Assembly (NCBI GenBank): GCA_037131065.1
Contig: JBAXRT010000060.1
Location: 1 to 16,639 of the forward strand
Reading direction: 5' to 3'
DNA: 16,639 bases
Origin: JBAXRT01 sp037131065
Lineage (GTDB): Bacteria > Bacteroidota > Bacteroidia > Bacteroidales > FEN-979
Position numbers and translations under genes: made by a program. The notes under the pieces were generated by a model. It was not told the origin of the DNA, did not search any database, and saw only the letters and a list, made by a program, of their open reading frames with translations. Of this stretch, positions 8,533-16,453 are shown one piece after another (the first letter of the stretch is position 1; every line of letters starts with the position of its first letter).

Positions 8533-10338
8533 TTACTTTTTTTGTTCTATCAACTTTTTCTCAGCTATCTTCTTGTCCAGTAGTTCCGAGGCCTCCCCTT
8601 TCTTTCTGGCCATTATCCAGAATTCCAGTGCCTGGGAAGTGTCTCCCAATTTAAAAAGAACATCCCCGTAGTGTTCCAGGACCTCTCCGCTGGCGCCTTC
8701 CTTGTCTTCGACCGCCTTCCCGATCCATTCACGCGCCTCCCTGTATTTCCCTAACTTGTACAAGACCCAACCGTAGGTATCCTGGAACGAAGAGTTGGCG
8801 GGATCGAGGTTTACGGCTTTTCTTGCCATCTCTTCTGCTTTGTCGAGCCCCTCTCCGTTGACTGAAAGATAGTAAGCATAATTATTCAGAACATAGGCGT
8901 TGGCAGAATTAATCTGCAGAGATTTTTCATATACCTTGTAAGCCTCCTTATCATTTTTCAATGCATGATAAGTATCTCCCATGTACATATAAAATTGGGC
9001 CAGAAGTTCATTATTGTCCCCTACCATCTTCATCCCTGTGTTCAGGTCAGACAGAGCATCCTCATATTTCTTTAGCTGGTAATTTCCGATCCCCGAAAAA
9101 AGGTAGGGAAGCGGTTGTTCGGGAAACAGTGAGATTGCTCTCTGACTGCTCAGCAATAGATGCTGAAATTCGCTAAGCTGAACATCCAGTCGCATAATTT
9201 CCTCGTAGATCACATATTTGGTGCTGTCAAGGGCCATAACCTTCAGAAAAGATTCCCTCGCATCTGAATATTTTTTATCCTGGAGAAGAAGATCCCCCAT
9301 GATCGAATGGGATTTGGGATCGGACGGATGTATTTCAACAAGGATCTTTGACAATTCAAATGCCTGGTCTTTAAGATCCGTATAAAGCTGGTTGATCGAA
9401 TAAAAAGAGAGAAGAATATTTACCTTCGTATCAATGTCTAGATTCGGGTTTGCAAATCCGAGTTTTAGCTCCTGGAATGCCTTCTCTTTGTTACCCGTCT
9501 TCCGGTAATAGTCGGCCAGGGACATATGGATATAGGCGTTATCAGGATCAATCTCTTCGACCTTTTTATAGACTTCGATTGCCTTGTCGGGTTTGTTATT
9601 GGCCATATAAAACTCCGCGAGTATCGAGTAATACTGGCTCTCGTCGGGGAATGCACTGATCAGCTTTTTGATTTCCGCTTCAGCTTTGGGAATATCGAGA
9701 AGGTATATATAAATTTTTTCTTTCTGGAGACTGATTTCCTCTGAAATTCCAGCCTTTTCCTCAATGATATTATAAATATCAATCGCTTCAGTGTATTTTC
9801 TAACCTGCAGATAAAGTGAGGCAAGCTGGTAAAGATAATCGAGATTATCCGGGACCTTTTTAATTGCCTTTTCCATGATCCCGATCGCTTCATCAAAATG
9901 TGAGGATGACCGGTAAAGCTCCGACAGGAACAACATGTACCAAATGTTGGCAGTATCAAGCTGCTGGGCTCTTCTGGCAAGGCCGAGTGCATCGGGAACG
10001 TTTTTACGGTCAATTTCCAGCCGGGCAAGCTCATAATATCCGACGGCATCCCCGGGGTACCGCTCAATGTAACGTCTGAACATAGTGGCGGCACCCTCAA
10101 TGTTGCCTAACAAAGCCTCCTTTTTAGCCTCGATGAGCATCCCATTATTCCATGCATCACCTGCCTCTGTTTTATCGTTCTTTTTGTTGGATTTTTTTTT
10201 CAGATCCTGGGGCAGATCCTGGTTTATGCTTAATCCCGGATTATGAATATTTGTTGAACTCTGGGCATTGATAAGGAGTGGGGAAAGCAGAAGAGCGCAA
10301 AGTAAAAAACAAAAAATTATAATATCGGATCTCTTCAT
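8533..10338 (-). CDS. Exported tetratricopeptide (TPR) repeat protein
   Basis: A 601-residue protein with an N-terminal signal peptide (about 1-26, ending LLINAQS). It is followed by a low-complexity Lys-rich spacer and then TPR units from about residue 55 to the C-terminus. Typical TPR helices include AVGYYELARLEID, YSILAEFYMANNKPDKAIEVYKKVEEIDPDN and DTYGWVLYKLGKYREAREWIGKAV. TPR solenoids are protein-interaction scaffolds. The signal peptide places this one in the periplasm or at the envelope, but no enzymatic domain is present and the partner is unknown. It lies 29 bases downstream of dut and 4 bases upstream of the DUF4292 lipoprotein, with which it is probably co-expressed and may work. 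The C-terminus ends in a charged Lys/Glu tail (KKIAEKKLIEQKK). Confidence 0.9.
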   Translation of the reverse strand: MKRSDIIIFCFLLCALLLSPLLINAQSSTNIHNPGLSINQDLPQDLKKKSNKKNDKTEAGDAWNNGMLIEAKKEALLGNIEGAATMFRRYIERYPGDAVGYYELARLEIDRKNVPDALGLARRAQQLDTANIWYMLFLSELYRSSSHFDEAIGIMEKAIKKVPDNLDYLYQLASLYLQVRKYTEAIDIYNIIEEKAGISEEISLQKEKIYIYLLDIPKAEAEIKKLISAFPDESQYYSILAEFYMANNKPDKAIEVYKKVEEIDPDNAYIHMSLADYYRKTGNKEKAFQELKLGFANPNLDIDTKVNILLSFYSINQLYTDLKDQAFELSKILVEIHPSDPKSHSIMGDLLLQDKKYSDARESFLKVMALDSTKYVIYEEIMRLDVQLSEFQHLLLSSQRAISLFPEQPLPYLFSGIGNYQLKKYEDALSDLNTGMKMVGDNNELLAQFYMYMGDTYHALKNDKEAYKVYEKSLQINSANAYVLNNYAYYLSVNGEGLDKAEEMARKAVNLDPANSSFQDTYGWVLYKLGKYREAREWIGKAVEDKEGASGEVLEHYGDVLFKLGDTSQALEFWIMARKKGEASELLDKKIAEKKLIEQKK

Positions 10339-10367
10339 TTCAATTGAATTATTTTGCGGGCAAGACT

Positions 10368-10802
10368 TCAGGATTTTCCTGTATGGCCAAATCCACCGGC
10401 CCCTCTTTTAGTGGCATTCAGTTCATCAACCATAATCCAATCCGCTTTTTCATGCGATGAGATGATCATCTGGGCAATCCGCTCTCCATCATTTACAACA
10501 TACTCCTCACCGGATAGGTTGATCAGAATAACTTTAATTTCACCGCGGTAATCTGCATCGATTGTGCCGGGAGTATTCAACACGGTAATACCCTTTTTAA
10601 AAGCCAGTCCGCTGCGGGGCCTGACCTGGGCCTCGTACCACAAGGGCAATTCAATAAAAAGACCGGTAGGGATCAAAGCCCTTTCAAGGGGTTTCAAACG
10701 AACCTCCGTTTCAAGGTTAGCACGCAGATCCATGCCAGCTGAAGCCGTGGTTTCATAGGCCGGAAGAGGATGCTTTGATTGATTTACTATGCGGATTGTC
10801 AT
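10368..10802 (-). CDS. dut: dUTP diphosphatase (dUTPase)
   Basis: Hydrolyses dUTP to dUMP and pyrophosphate, keeping uracil out of DNA and supplying dUMP for thymidylate synthesis. The 144-residue length is that of homotrimeric dUTPases, and all five motifs are present. They are AGMDLRA (22-28), RPRSGLA (61-67), GTIDADYRGEI with the catalytic Asp at 82 (79-89), GERIAQMII (106-114) and the C-terminal arm RGAGGFGHTGKS (133-144). I take ATG at 10802 as the start; an in-frame TTG at 10805 directly precedes it. The gene lies 37 bases after the flippase. A -7 promoter motif and a 9-bp inverted repeat fall around that junction, so it may be transcribed both from the flippase promoter and from its own. 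Confidence 0.97.
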   Translation of the reverse strand: MTIRIVNQSKHPLPAYETTASAGMDLRANLETEVRLKPLERALIPTGLFIELPLWYEAQVRPRSGLAFKKGITVLNTPGTIDADYRGEIKVILINLSGEEYVVNDGERIAQMIISSHEKADWIMVDELNATKRGAGGFGHTGKS

Positions 10803-10809
10803 CAACGTG

Positions 10810-10851
10810 AAGTGGTCGGCAAAGTTAATAAAAACTTGATTACGACCACTT
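10810..10851. repeat. 9-bp inverted repeat enclosing the dut promoter motif
   Basis: The arms AAGTGGTCG (10810-10818) and CGACCACTT (10843-10851) are perfect inverted copies separated by 24 bases. The loop contains the -7 element of dut and the flippase stop codon. The right arm encodes the last three residues (KWS) of the flippase. No T-run follows on either strand, so it does not look like an intrinsic terminator. An operator-like site is possible. Confidence 0.6.
10820..10827 (-). promoter_or_regulatory. Bacteroidota -7 promoter element for dut
   Basis: The minus strand reads TAACTTTG, an exact TAnnTTTG match 17 bases upstream of the dut ATG. It suggests an internal promoter for dut and the downstream envelope genes. 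No -33 TTTG is visible at the expected distance. Confidence 0.5.
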
Positions 10852-12339
10852 GAGAAGGCGGGGTCTTTCGACGATCCAGACGGTTCCTATAAAAACCATG
10901 AGAAGAAGGAAGGAAAATCCTATGCTTAGAACAATATTCCCGGGTTGAACCCAGCGGCTCACGAAATACAGCAGGATTGTTAATCCCAGGTATCCGGCAA
11001 ATTTTTTCAGGTTATACGGGATGGGATAATATTTCCGGCCTATCAGATAACCAAGAATCATCATGGTGGAATAACAGAGTAAGGTTGCCCATGCAGAACC
11101 CGTGTAACCGAAAATAAGGTGATCTGGTGATAAGGGAATCCAATAGATATTGAGACTCAGTGAAACGATGGCTCCGGTGATGGTGATTAGTGCTCCCCAA
11201 AGGGTTTTCCCTGTGAGTTTAAACCAGATCGAGAGATTGTAATAAATCCCAAGAAACAATTTTGCCATCATCAGTACGGGGATCACATTCCGCGCCGCCC
11301 TGAATTTAGGCCCAATGAACTGGATAAAGACATTATCCAGAAAGAGCATGGTAATCAGGAATATCAATGAAACAGCAATGATAAAATAATCCATGATCCG
11401 GGCATAGATCATTTTGGCATCTTTACTCTTCATCTGGGCAAAGAAAAAAGGCTCTGCGGCAAATCGGTATGCCTGTATGAAAAGAACCATAAGGATGGCA
11501 ATTTTATAGCAGGCGCTGTAAATACCTACCTGTGCCTCGGCGGTATCCGGGGGAAGAAGGTAACGCAAAAGTACCCTGTCGAAAGTTTCATTGATGATCC
11601 CGGCCATCCCTGCCAGCAATAAGGGAAGGGCAAAAATGAGCATCCGTTTCCATAACTTCATATCCAGGATCCATTTCAATCCAACGATCTGTGGGATCAG
11701 AAGGATCATGGTGACCAGGCTGGCAATAAGGTTGGATATGAAGATATATTCCAGGTTCCAGCCGGGGATGTATATTAACCGGATAACACTGCTGAGCCAT
11801 GTCCCGGCAAAATATTTGTCCATCACGGGCAATAACAGGAGAAAGAAGAGGTTCAGCAGAACAAAAATGAATATATTGACCGACTTTATAACGGCAAACA
11901 GGATCGGGCGGTTTTGGGCGCGAAGCCTCGCAAAGGGTATCGCGGTCAGGGCATCCAGGGCAAGGATCCAGGCAAACCAAACAATGAAATTGGGATATTG
12001 TGGATAATCCAGCCAGTTGGCAATGATCTGCGGAAACAGGTTGGTGAGAAGAAGAAACCCTACTGTAGTGAAAATGATGGAAATGAGACCGGTACTGTAA
12101 ACTCGCGGTTTATCGCTTTCCGTTTCACTGAACCGGAAGAAAGCTGTTTCCATACCGTAGGTCAGGATAACCATCAGCAGAGCCACAATGGAATAGAAAA
12201 AATTCATAATGCCGTATTCCTGCTGAGTTAGAAGGCCATAAGTGTACAACGGAACAAGCAGATAATTCAGGAATCGTCCCAGGATGCTGGGAATACCATA
12301 AATGGCAGTCTGTCCTGCAAGCTTTCGGAAAGGATTCAT
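10840..12339 (-). CDS. Polysaccharide flippase (Wzx/MATE-like, MOP superfamily)
   Basis: A 499-residue membrane protein with about 14 hydrophobic helices, the size and topology of oligosaccharide/lipopolysaccharide flippases. Such proteins move undecaprenyl-linked glycan units across the inner membrane. The N-terminus (LAGQTAIYGIPSILGRFLNYLLVPLYT) is the conserved opening of the family, with the Q/G/R-rich first helix, and supports ATG at 12339 as the start. The substrate glycan cannot be read, and no glycosyltransferases lie nearby, so this is a stand-alone flippase rather than part of a capsule or O-antigen cluster. A -7 promoter motif lies only 5 bases upstream of the start codon. The gene appears to head the minus-strand run continuing into dut. 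Confidence 0.9.
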   Translation of the reverse strand: MNPFRKLAGQTAIYGIPSILGRFLNYLLVPLYTYGLLTQQEYGIMNFFYSIVALLMVILTYGMETAFFRFSETESDKPRVYSTGLISIIFTTVGFLLLTNLFPQIIANWLDYPQYPNFIVWFAWILALDALTAIPFARLRAQNRPILFAVIKSVNIFIFVLLNLFFLLLLPVMDKYFAGTWLSSVIRLIYIPGWNLEYIFISNLIASLVTMILLIPQIVGLKWILDMKLWKRMLIFALPLLLAGMAGIINETFDRVLLRYLLPPDTAEAQVGIYSACYKIAILMVLFIQAYRFAAEPFFFAQMKSKDAKMIYARIMDYFIIAVSLIFLITMLFLDNVFIQFIGPKFRAARNVIPVLMMAKLFLGIYYNLSIWFKLTGKTLWGALITITGAIVSLSLNIYWIPLSPDHLIFGYTGSAWATLLCYSTMMILGYLIGRKYYPIPYNLKKFAGYLGLTILLYFVSRWVQPGNIVLSIGFSFLLLMVFIGTVWIVERPRLLKWS

Positions 12340-12344
12340 TGAAA

Positions 12345-12352
12345 CAAAGGTA
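12345..12352 (-). promoter_or_regulatory. Bacteroidota -7 promoter element for the flippase, nearly abutting the start codon
   Basis: The minus strand reads TACCTTTG, an exact TAnnTTTG match. Only 5 bases separate it from the ATG at 12339, so the transcript would be leaderless or nearly so. Confidence 0.5.
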
Positions 12353-12370
12353 TTTAATTTTTATATCCCC

Positions 12371-12402
12371 GCATTCCTGAATTCATGCATTCCTGAATTA
12401 CC
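12371..12402. repeat. 16-base direct repeat in a divergent promoter region
   Basis: GCATTCCTGAATT occurs at 12371-12383 and again at 12387-12399, a period of 16 bases (two units). It lies between the two divergent -7 elements of the flippase and RNase H genes, covering the region where the -33 contacts of both promoters would fall. It could be a shared operator or simply a short local duplication. Confidence 0.7.
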
Positions 12403-12411
12403 TTAAATGCG

Positions 12412-12419
12412 TATTTTTG
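12412..12419 (+). promoter_or_regulatory. Bacteroidota -7 promoter element for the RNase H gene
   Basis: TATTTTTG matches TAnnTTTG exactly and ends 4 bases before the ATG at 12424, predicting a leaderless or near-leaderless mRNA. The next in-frame Met is at residue 35, inside the first domain, so a downstream start is unlikely. Confidence 0.5.
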
Positions 12420-12423
12420 CCTC

Positions 12424-13056
12424 ATGCCCAAAAATAAGTTTTACGTTGTCTGGAAGGGAAAAACACCCGGAATCTACGAAGGCTGGGACAAATGCAGAAA
12501 GCAGGTTGAGGGTTTCACCGGAGCCATGTACAAAGGATTTCCAACCATGGAACTGGCCGGAAGTGCGATAAACGACGATCCCCGTAAATACATCTCCAAA
12601 GAGCTGAATGCACCGAAAAAGATAAGGTGCTCCAATCCCCTGATCGGCGAACCTGAGCCCGATAGCATCTGTGTGGATGCTGCTTGCGCTGGGAACCCGG
12701 GGGTGCTGGAATACCGGGGTGTCGATACAAGGTCCGGTGCTGAACTTTTCCGTATGGGCCCTTTTCCTGAAGGGACAGTGAACCTTGGTGAATTCCTGGG
12801 AATTGTCCATGCCCTGGCTTACCTGAAACAACGCGGCTCATCCTGGCCGGTCTACTCCGACTCAAGGACCGCCATCGCCTGGGTGAGAAAGAAAAATATC
12901 CGGACCTCTCTCCAGCCTTCTGAAAAAAACAAAAAACTTTTTGAACTTGTCAACAGGGCATTGAAGTGGCTACAGGAAAACAGATGGGAGAACAAAATCC
13001 TTAAGTGGGAGACAGAATTCTGGGGAGAAATTCCTGCAGACTTCGGAAGGAAATAA
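12424..13056 (+). CDS. rnhA: Ribonuclease H with N-terminal hybrid-binding (viroplasmin-like) domain
   Basis: Degrades the RNA strand of RNA-DNA hybrids, acting on R-loops and replication primers. The 210-residue protein has two domains. Residues 4-47 (KFYVVWKGKTPGIYEGWDKC...GFPTMELA) are a caulimovirus viroplasmin/HBD module that binds hybrids. Residues about 80-210 are the RNase H fold. The four acidic catalytic positions can be placed: Asp85 (SICVDAACAGNPG), Glu123 (NLGEFLGI), Asp146 (VYSDSRTA) and Asp206 in the C-terminal WGEIPADFGRK. The architecture is common in Bacteroidota and Firmicutes RNase HI proteins. The gene is divergent from the flippase with 84 bases between start codons, and ends only 5 bases from the convergent YraN gene. 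Symbol given by family. Confidence 0.95.
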   Translation: MPKNKFYVVWKGKTPGIYEGWDKCRKQVEGFTGAMYKGFPTMELAGSAINDDPRKYISKELNAPKKIRCSNPLIGEPEPDSICVDAACAGNPGVLEYRGVDTRSGAELFRMGPFPEGTVNLGEFLGIVHALAYLKQRGSSWPVYSDSRTAIAWVRKKNIRTSLQPSEKNKKLFELVNRALKWLQENRWENKILKWETEFWGEIPADFGRK

Positions 13057-13061
13057 ACAGA

Positions 13062-13424
13062 TTAAAGGATCGGGTAAAATGCATCCACAATGTGGTTGAT
13101 CTGTTCACCGTCCAGCCCGATCAGGATGGCAATAACATCAAATCTTACCTCGTTGTCCAGCCGCTTGTACCTGATATAGGCATTGGCTGCGCGAACAAGT
13201 ATTCGCTGTTTTTCGCGGGTTACATTGGATTCCGGTTCTGCAAAATAATTCGAGTGCCGGGTTTTTACCTCGACGACAACGATAAACTTCCCGTCCCGGG
13301 CAATGATATCAATTTCGTTTTTCCCGAATTTCCAGTTCTGTTCAATGATCTTGTATCCCTTTTTTGTAAGGTAATCAGCGGCAATTATTTCGCCCTCTTT
13401 CCCGAGATCAATATGCTCAGCCAT
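13062..13424 (-). CDS. yraN: YraN/UPF0102 family nuclease-like protein
   Basis: A 120-residue protein matching the usual length of UPF0102. I reject the longer frame starting at 13526 because its first 34 codons overlap the upstream gene and resemble nothing in the family, whereas ATG at 13424 gives the classic opening MAEHIDLGKEGEIIAADYL. The core carries the restriction-endonuclease-like signature: EIDIIARDG with Glu37 and Asp39, then VVVEVKTR with Glu52 and Lys54, a PD-(D/E)XK arrangement. The cellular role of the family is not firmly established; structure-specific DNA cleavage or processing has been suggested. The ATG shares one base with the stop of the LD-carboxypeptidase gene (TAATG), so the two are probably translationally coupled. 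Confidence 0.95.
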   Translation of the reverse strand: MAEHIDLGKEGEIIAADYLTKKGYKIIEQNWKFGKNEIDIIARDGKFIVVVEVKTRHSNYFAEPESNVTREKQRILVRAANAYIRYKRLDNEVRFDVIAILIGLDGEQINHIVDAFYPIL

Positions 13425-14320
13425 TAAAAAACAATTTGAACCTGTTTGCCAACCGACAGTTTGATTTTCCGGCCAAAGATTAACGCAAGGTTCTTTTCGG
13501 TATGCCCGGCAGGAAAATGAAAACATAAAGGGTAACTATACTCCGCTACTGCATCCGAAATGATCTCTTCTGCTGTTTGGCCAAAGGGAATTTTATTGTC
13601 ATTCATTTGGGTCATTCCCCCGATGATCAGCCCTGACAGTCCCGACAACTTTCCCGCACGCTTTAAATTCATCATCATTCGGTCAATGTGGTAAAGGTAT
13701 TCATCGAGATCCTCAAGAAAAAGAATCTTTCCCTCCGTTTTAAGCTCCGAGACCGATCCCATCATATTGTAAATAATTGAGAGGTTTCCTCCCGTAAGGA
13801 TGCCTTCGGCATATCCCTCCCTTGATAATTCTGTTCTCTCTGCTGAATAGATGATCTGAGATCCACAAAGTGCATTCACCATGCTCCTTACAGAATCATC
13901 AGGTATTTCAGACACAATGTTCTTGGGCATGGTTGCATGGATCGTCTCAACACCACAACAGGAATGGATATGGGAGTGAAAGACAGTGATATCGCTGTAA
14001 CCAACGATCCACTTCGGATGACGAATAAACCTTGAAAAATCAAGGTTATCGATGATCCGCACTGCCCCGTATCCTCCCCGTGCACAGATGATGGCCCGGA
14101 TTGAATCATCATCCAGCATCTGCTGAAAATCATTTTTACGGTGTTCATCGGGGCCTGCAAACTGGTTTTGCCTGCTGAAAACATGAGAGCCGAGAACAAC
14201 CTCATAACCGAATTTCTGAAGCACCTTAATCGTGGGATGTACCTCCTCGAACGTGATGCTTCTCGAAGGAGATACGATACCCACCCTGTCGCCTTTTTTA
14301 AGGTAGGGAGGCCGGATCAT
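13424..14320 (-). CDS. LD-carboxypeptidase, peptidase family S66
   Basis: Removes the terminal D-alanine from L,D-bonded tetrapeptides of murein, a peptidoglycan recycling step. The 298-residue length is typical of S66. The family landmarks are present: ARGGYG (80-85), the nucleophile Ser109 in VGYSDIT, Glu203 in FLEDLDEY and His273 in FPAGHTEKN, which together form the Ser-His-Glu triad. No signal peptide is seen, consistent with cytoplasmic LdcA-like enzymes. It starts at ATG 14320, divergent from metG, and is followed by yraN with a one-base overlap. A near-match to the -7 motif (TAATTTTA, 14348-14341 on the minus strand) lies upstream but has a mismatch at the last base. Confidence 0.94.
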   Translation of the reverse strand: MIRPPYLKKGDRVGIVSPSRSITFEEVHPTIKVLQKFGYEVVLGSHVFSRQNQFAGPDEHRKNDFQQMLDDDSIRAIICARGGYGAVRIIDNLDFSRFIRHPKWIVGYSDITVFHSHIHSCCGVETIHATMPKNIVSEIPDDSVRSMVNALCGSQIIYSAERTELSREGYAEGILTGGNLSIIYNMMGSVSELKTEGKILFLEDLDEYLYHIDRMMMNLKRAGKLSGLSGLIIGGMTQMNDNKIPFGQTAEEIISDAVAEYSYPLCFHFPAGHTEKNLALIFGRKIKLSVGKQVQIVF

Positions 14321-14365
14321 TTGAGGTTGGTTTCTTTCTGTAAAATTAACACTTTTTAATTTTCT

Positions 14366-14373
14366 TATCTTTG
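14366..14373 (+). promoter_or_regulatory. Bacteroidota -7 promoter element for metG
   Basis: TATCTTTG matches TAnnTTTG exactly and ends 30 bases before the ATG at 14404. It overlaps the in-frame TTG at 14371, which argues against that codon being the translation start. Confidence 0.55.
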
Positions 14374-14403
14374 CGCTTTGCTACTTATTCAGAATCCATC
14401 CGG

Positions 14404-16446
14404 ATGAACCGATATAAACGCTATACTGTTACCTCTGCATTGCCATATGCAAACGGACCAATTCACATAGGTCACCTTGCCGGGGTTTATGTTCCGGCTG
14501 ACATTTACGTTCGTTTTCTGCGTATGAATGACGAAGATGTCATTTTTATCGGGGGTTCCGATGAGCACGGTGTTCCGATCACCATAAAAGCACTCCAGCA
14601 GGGTGTCTCTCCTCAGGAGATTGTCGACCGGTATCATGGGATCATCAAAAAATCCTTCGAGGAGTTCGGGATTTCATTCGATATTTATTCCAGGACTTCC
14701 AATAGGGTTCACCACGAAACAGCTTCGGAGTTTTTTCGTAAGATGTATGATGCCGGTCAGTTCATTGAAAAGATTTCACAGCAATTTTACGACGAGCAGT
14801 CCAACCAGTTCCTTGCCGATCGCTATATCACCGGCACCTGTCCTCATTGCCATTACGACAAGGCTTATGGTGACCAATGTGAAAAATGCGGCACCTCACT
14901 CAATGCAACCGATCTGATCAATCCCAAATCGGTTCTCAGCGGGAATGAACCTGTTCTCCGGGAGACGAAACACTGGTTTCTTCCGCTTGATCAATATGAA
15001 CCCTGGCTTCGTGAATGGATCCTGGATGGGCATAAGGACGACTGGAAGGCAAATGTTTACGGGCAGTGTAAATCATGGATCGAACAGGGGCTTCATCCCC
15101 GGGCCGTTACCCGTGACCTCGACTGGGGAGTCAGGGTGCCCGTTGAGGGTGCAGAGGGCAAAGTCCTCTATGTGTGGTTTGACGCACCCATCGGCTATAT
15201 TTCGGCAACCAAAGAGTTGACACCTGATTGGGAAAAATACTGGAAGGATAAAGAGACCAAGCTGGTCCATTTTATCGGCAAGGACAATATCGTTTTTCAT
15301 TGCATCATATTTCCTGCCATGCTCAAAGCTGAAGGGACTTATATCCTGCCCGACAATGTACCGGCCAATGAATTCCTGAACCTGGAGAATGATAAGATCT
15401 CTACCTCCCGAAACTGGGCGGTATGGCTTCATGAATACCTGAAGGACTTTCCCGGCAAGCAGGATGTTCTCCGGTATGTGCTTACCTCAAATGCACCGGA
15501 AACGAAAGACAACGATTTCACCTGGAAAGATTTTCAGGCTAAAAACAACAACGAACTGGTGGCCATCCTGGGGAATTTTATCAACCGGACGATGGTCCTC
15601 ACTCATAAATACTTTGAGGGCATTGTCCCTCCTTTGGCCGCCCTGAATGATTATGACAAGAGTGTCCTTGAAGAGATGTCAAAAGTTCCCGGAAAAATAT
15701 CGGCAAGCCTTCATAATTACCGTTTCCGGGAGGGGCTTACCGAACTGATGAATCTTGCCCGGCTGGGGAATAAATATCTTACCGACAATGAGCCATGGAA
15801 ACTTTTTCCTTCAGATCCCTCACGGGTCGGGACTATCCTGAATATCTCGCTCCAGATTTGTGCTGAACTTTCCATCGTTGGTGAACCCTTTTTACCATTT
15901 TCAACCGCCAGGATCAGGAAGACGTTAAACCTCCCGCAGTTCAAATGGAAAGAGGCATCAAAACCAAACTGGCTGAAAGAGGGTCATAAACTGGCCCAAC
16001 CGGAACTTCTTTTTGAAAAAATTGAAGATAAAGACATAGAAATGCAAGTACAACGACTTCTCGATACAAAGCTTGCCAATGAATCTGCCATGGAAACAGT
16101 TAGTCTGACCCCTGCAAGGCCCGTTATCCAATACGATGATTTTTCAAAACTGGATATCCGTACCGGTACAATCCTGGAGGCCGAAAAAGTGCCCAAGACA
16201 GATAAGCTCCTGAAATTAAAAATTGATACCGGACTTGATATACGAACCATTGTTTCAGGGATTGCCGAATATTTCAAACCCGAAGAGATCATCGGTAAAC
16301 AGGTTTGTGTTCTCATTAATCTTGAGCCCAGGAAATTGAAAGGCATTGAGTCGCAGGGGATGATCCTCACCGCCCAGAACCCCGACGGAACTTTATTCCT
16401 TCTCACACCGGGCGAAGGAACCCTCAACGGCGCTGAGGTGAAGTAG
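14404..16446 (+). CDS. metG: Methionyl-tRNA synthetase with C-terminal tRNA-binding domain
   Basis: Charges tRNA-Met with methionine. I place the start at ATG 14404 (MNRYKRYTVTSALPYANGPIHIGH), giving 680 residues. The longer frame from TTG 14371 begins inside a promoter motif and adds 11 residues before the family's normal N-terminus. The class I signature HIGH is at 21-24. The zinc knuckle is CPHC-x9-CEKC (Cys146, 149, 159, 162). The KMSKS equivalent is KISTS at 331-335, a tolerated variant. The anticodon-binding helical domain follows, and the C-terminal ~110 residues (from about YDDFSKLDIRTG) form the EMAP/Trbp111-like OB-fold tRNA-binding domain, with LEPRKLKGIESQGM. The gene is intact and ends upstream of a promoter and a tRNA-Arg gene. 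Confidence 0.98.
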   Translation: MNRYKRYTVTSALPYANGPIHIGHLAGVYVPADIYVRFLRMNDEDVIFIGGSDEHGVPITIKALQQGVSPQEIVDRYHGIIKKSFEEFGISFDIYSRTSNRVHHETASEFFRKMYDAGQFIEKISQQFYDEQSNQFLADRYITGTCPHCHYDKAYGDQCEKCGTSLNATDLINPKSVLSGNEPVLRETKHWFLPLDQYEPWLREWILDGHKDDWKANVYGQCKSWIEQGLHPRAVTRDLDWGVRVPVEGAEGKVLYVWFDAPIGYISATKELTPDWEKYWKDKETKLVHFIGKDNIVFHCIIFPAMLKAEGTYILPDNVPANEFLNLENDKISTSRNWAVWLHEYLKDFPGKQDVLRYVLTSNAPETKDNDFTWKDFQAKNNNELVAILGNFINRTMVLTHKYFEGIVPPLAALNDYDKSVLEEMSKVPGKISASLHNYRFREGLTELMNLARLGNKYLTDNEPWKLFPSDPSRVGTILNISLQICAELSIVGEPFLPFSTARIRKTLNLPQFKWKEASKPNWLKEGHKLAQPELLFEKIEDKDIEMQVQRLLDTKLANESAMETVSLTPARPVIQYDDFSKLDIRTGTILEAEKVPKTDKLLKLKIDTGLDIRTIVSGIAEYFKPEEIIGKQVCVLINLEPRKLKGIESQGMILTAQNPDGTLFLLTPGEGTLNGAEVK

Positions 16447-16453
16447 GGGTTCT

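Noticed and set aside
10810..10851. Inverted repeat as an intrinsic terminator of the flippase gene
   Set aside because: The loop is 24 bases and no T-run follows the downstream arm. A promoter motif in the loop makes an operator-like reading more likely.
13425..13526. 34-codon N-terminal extension of YraN
   Set aside because: It overlaps the end of the LD-carboxypeptidase gene in another frame and lacks family similarity. ATG 13424 gives the canonical start.
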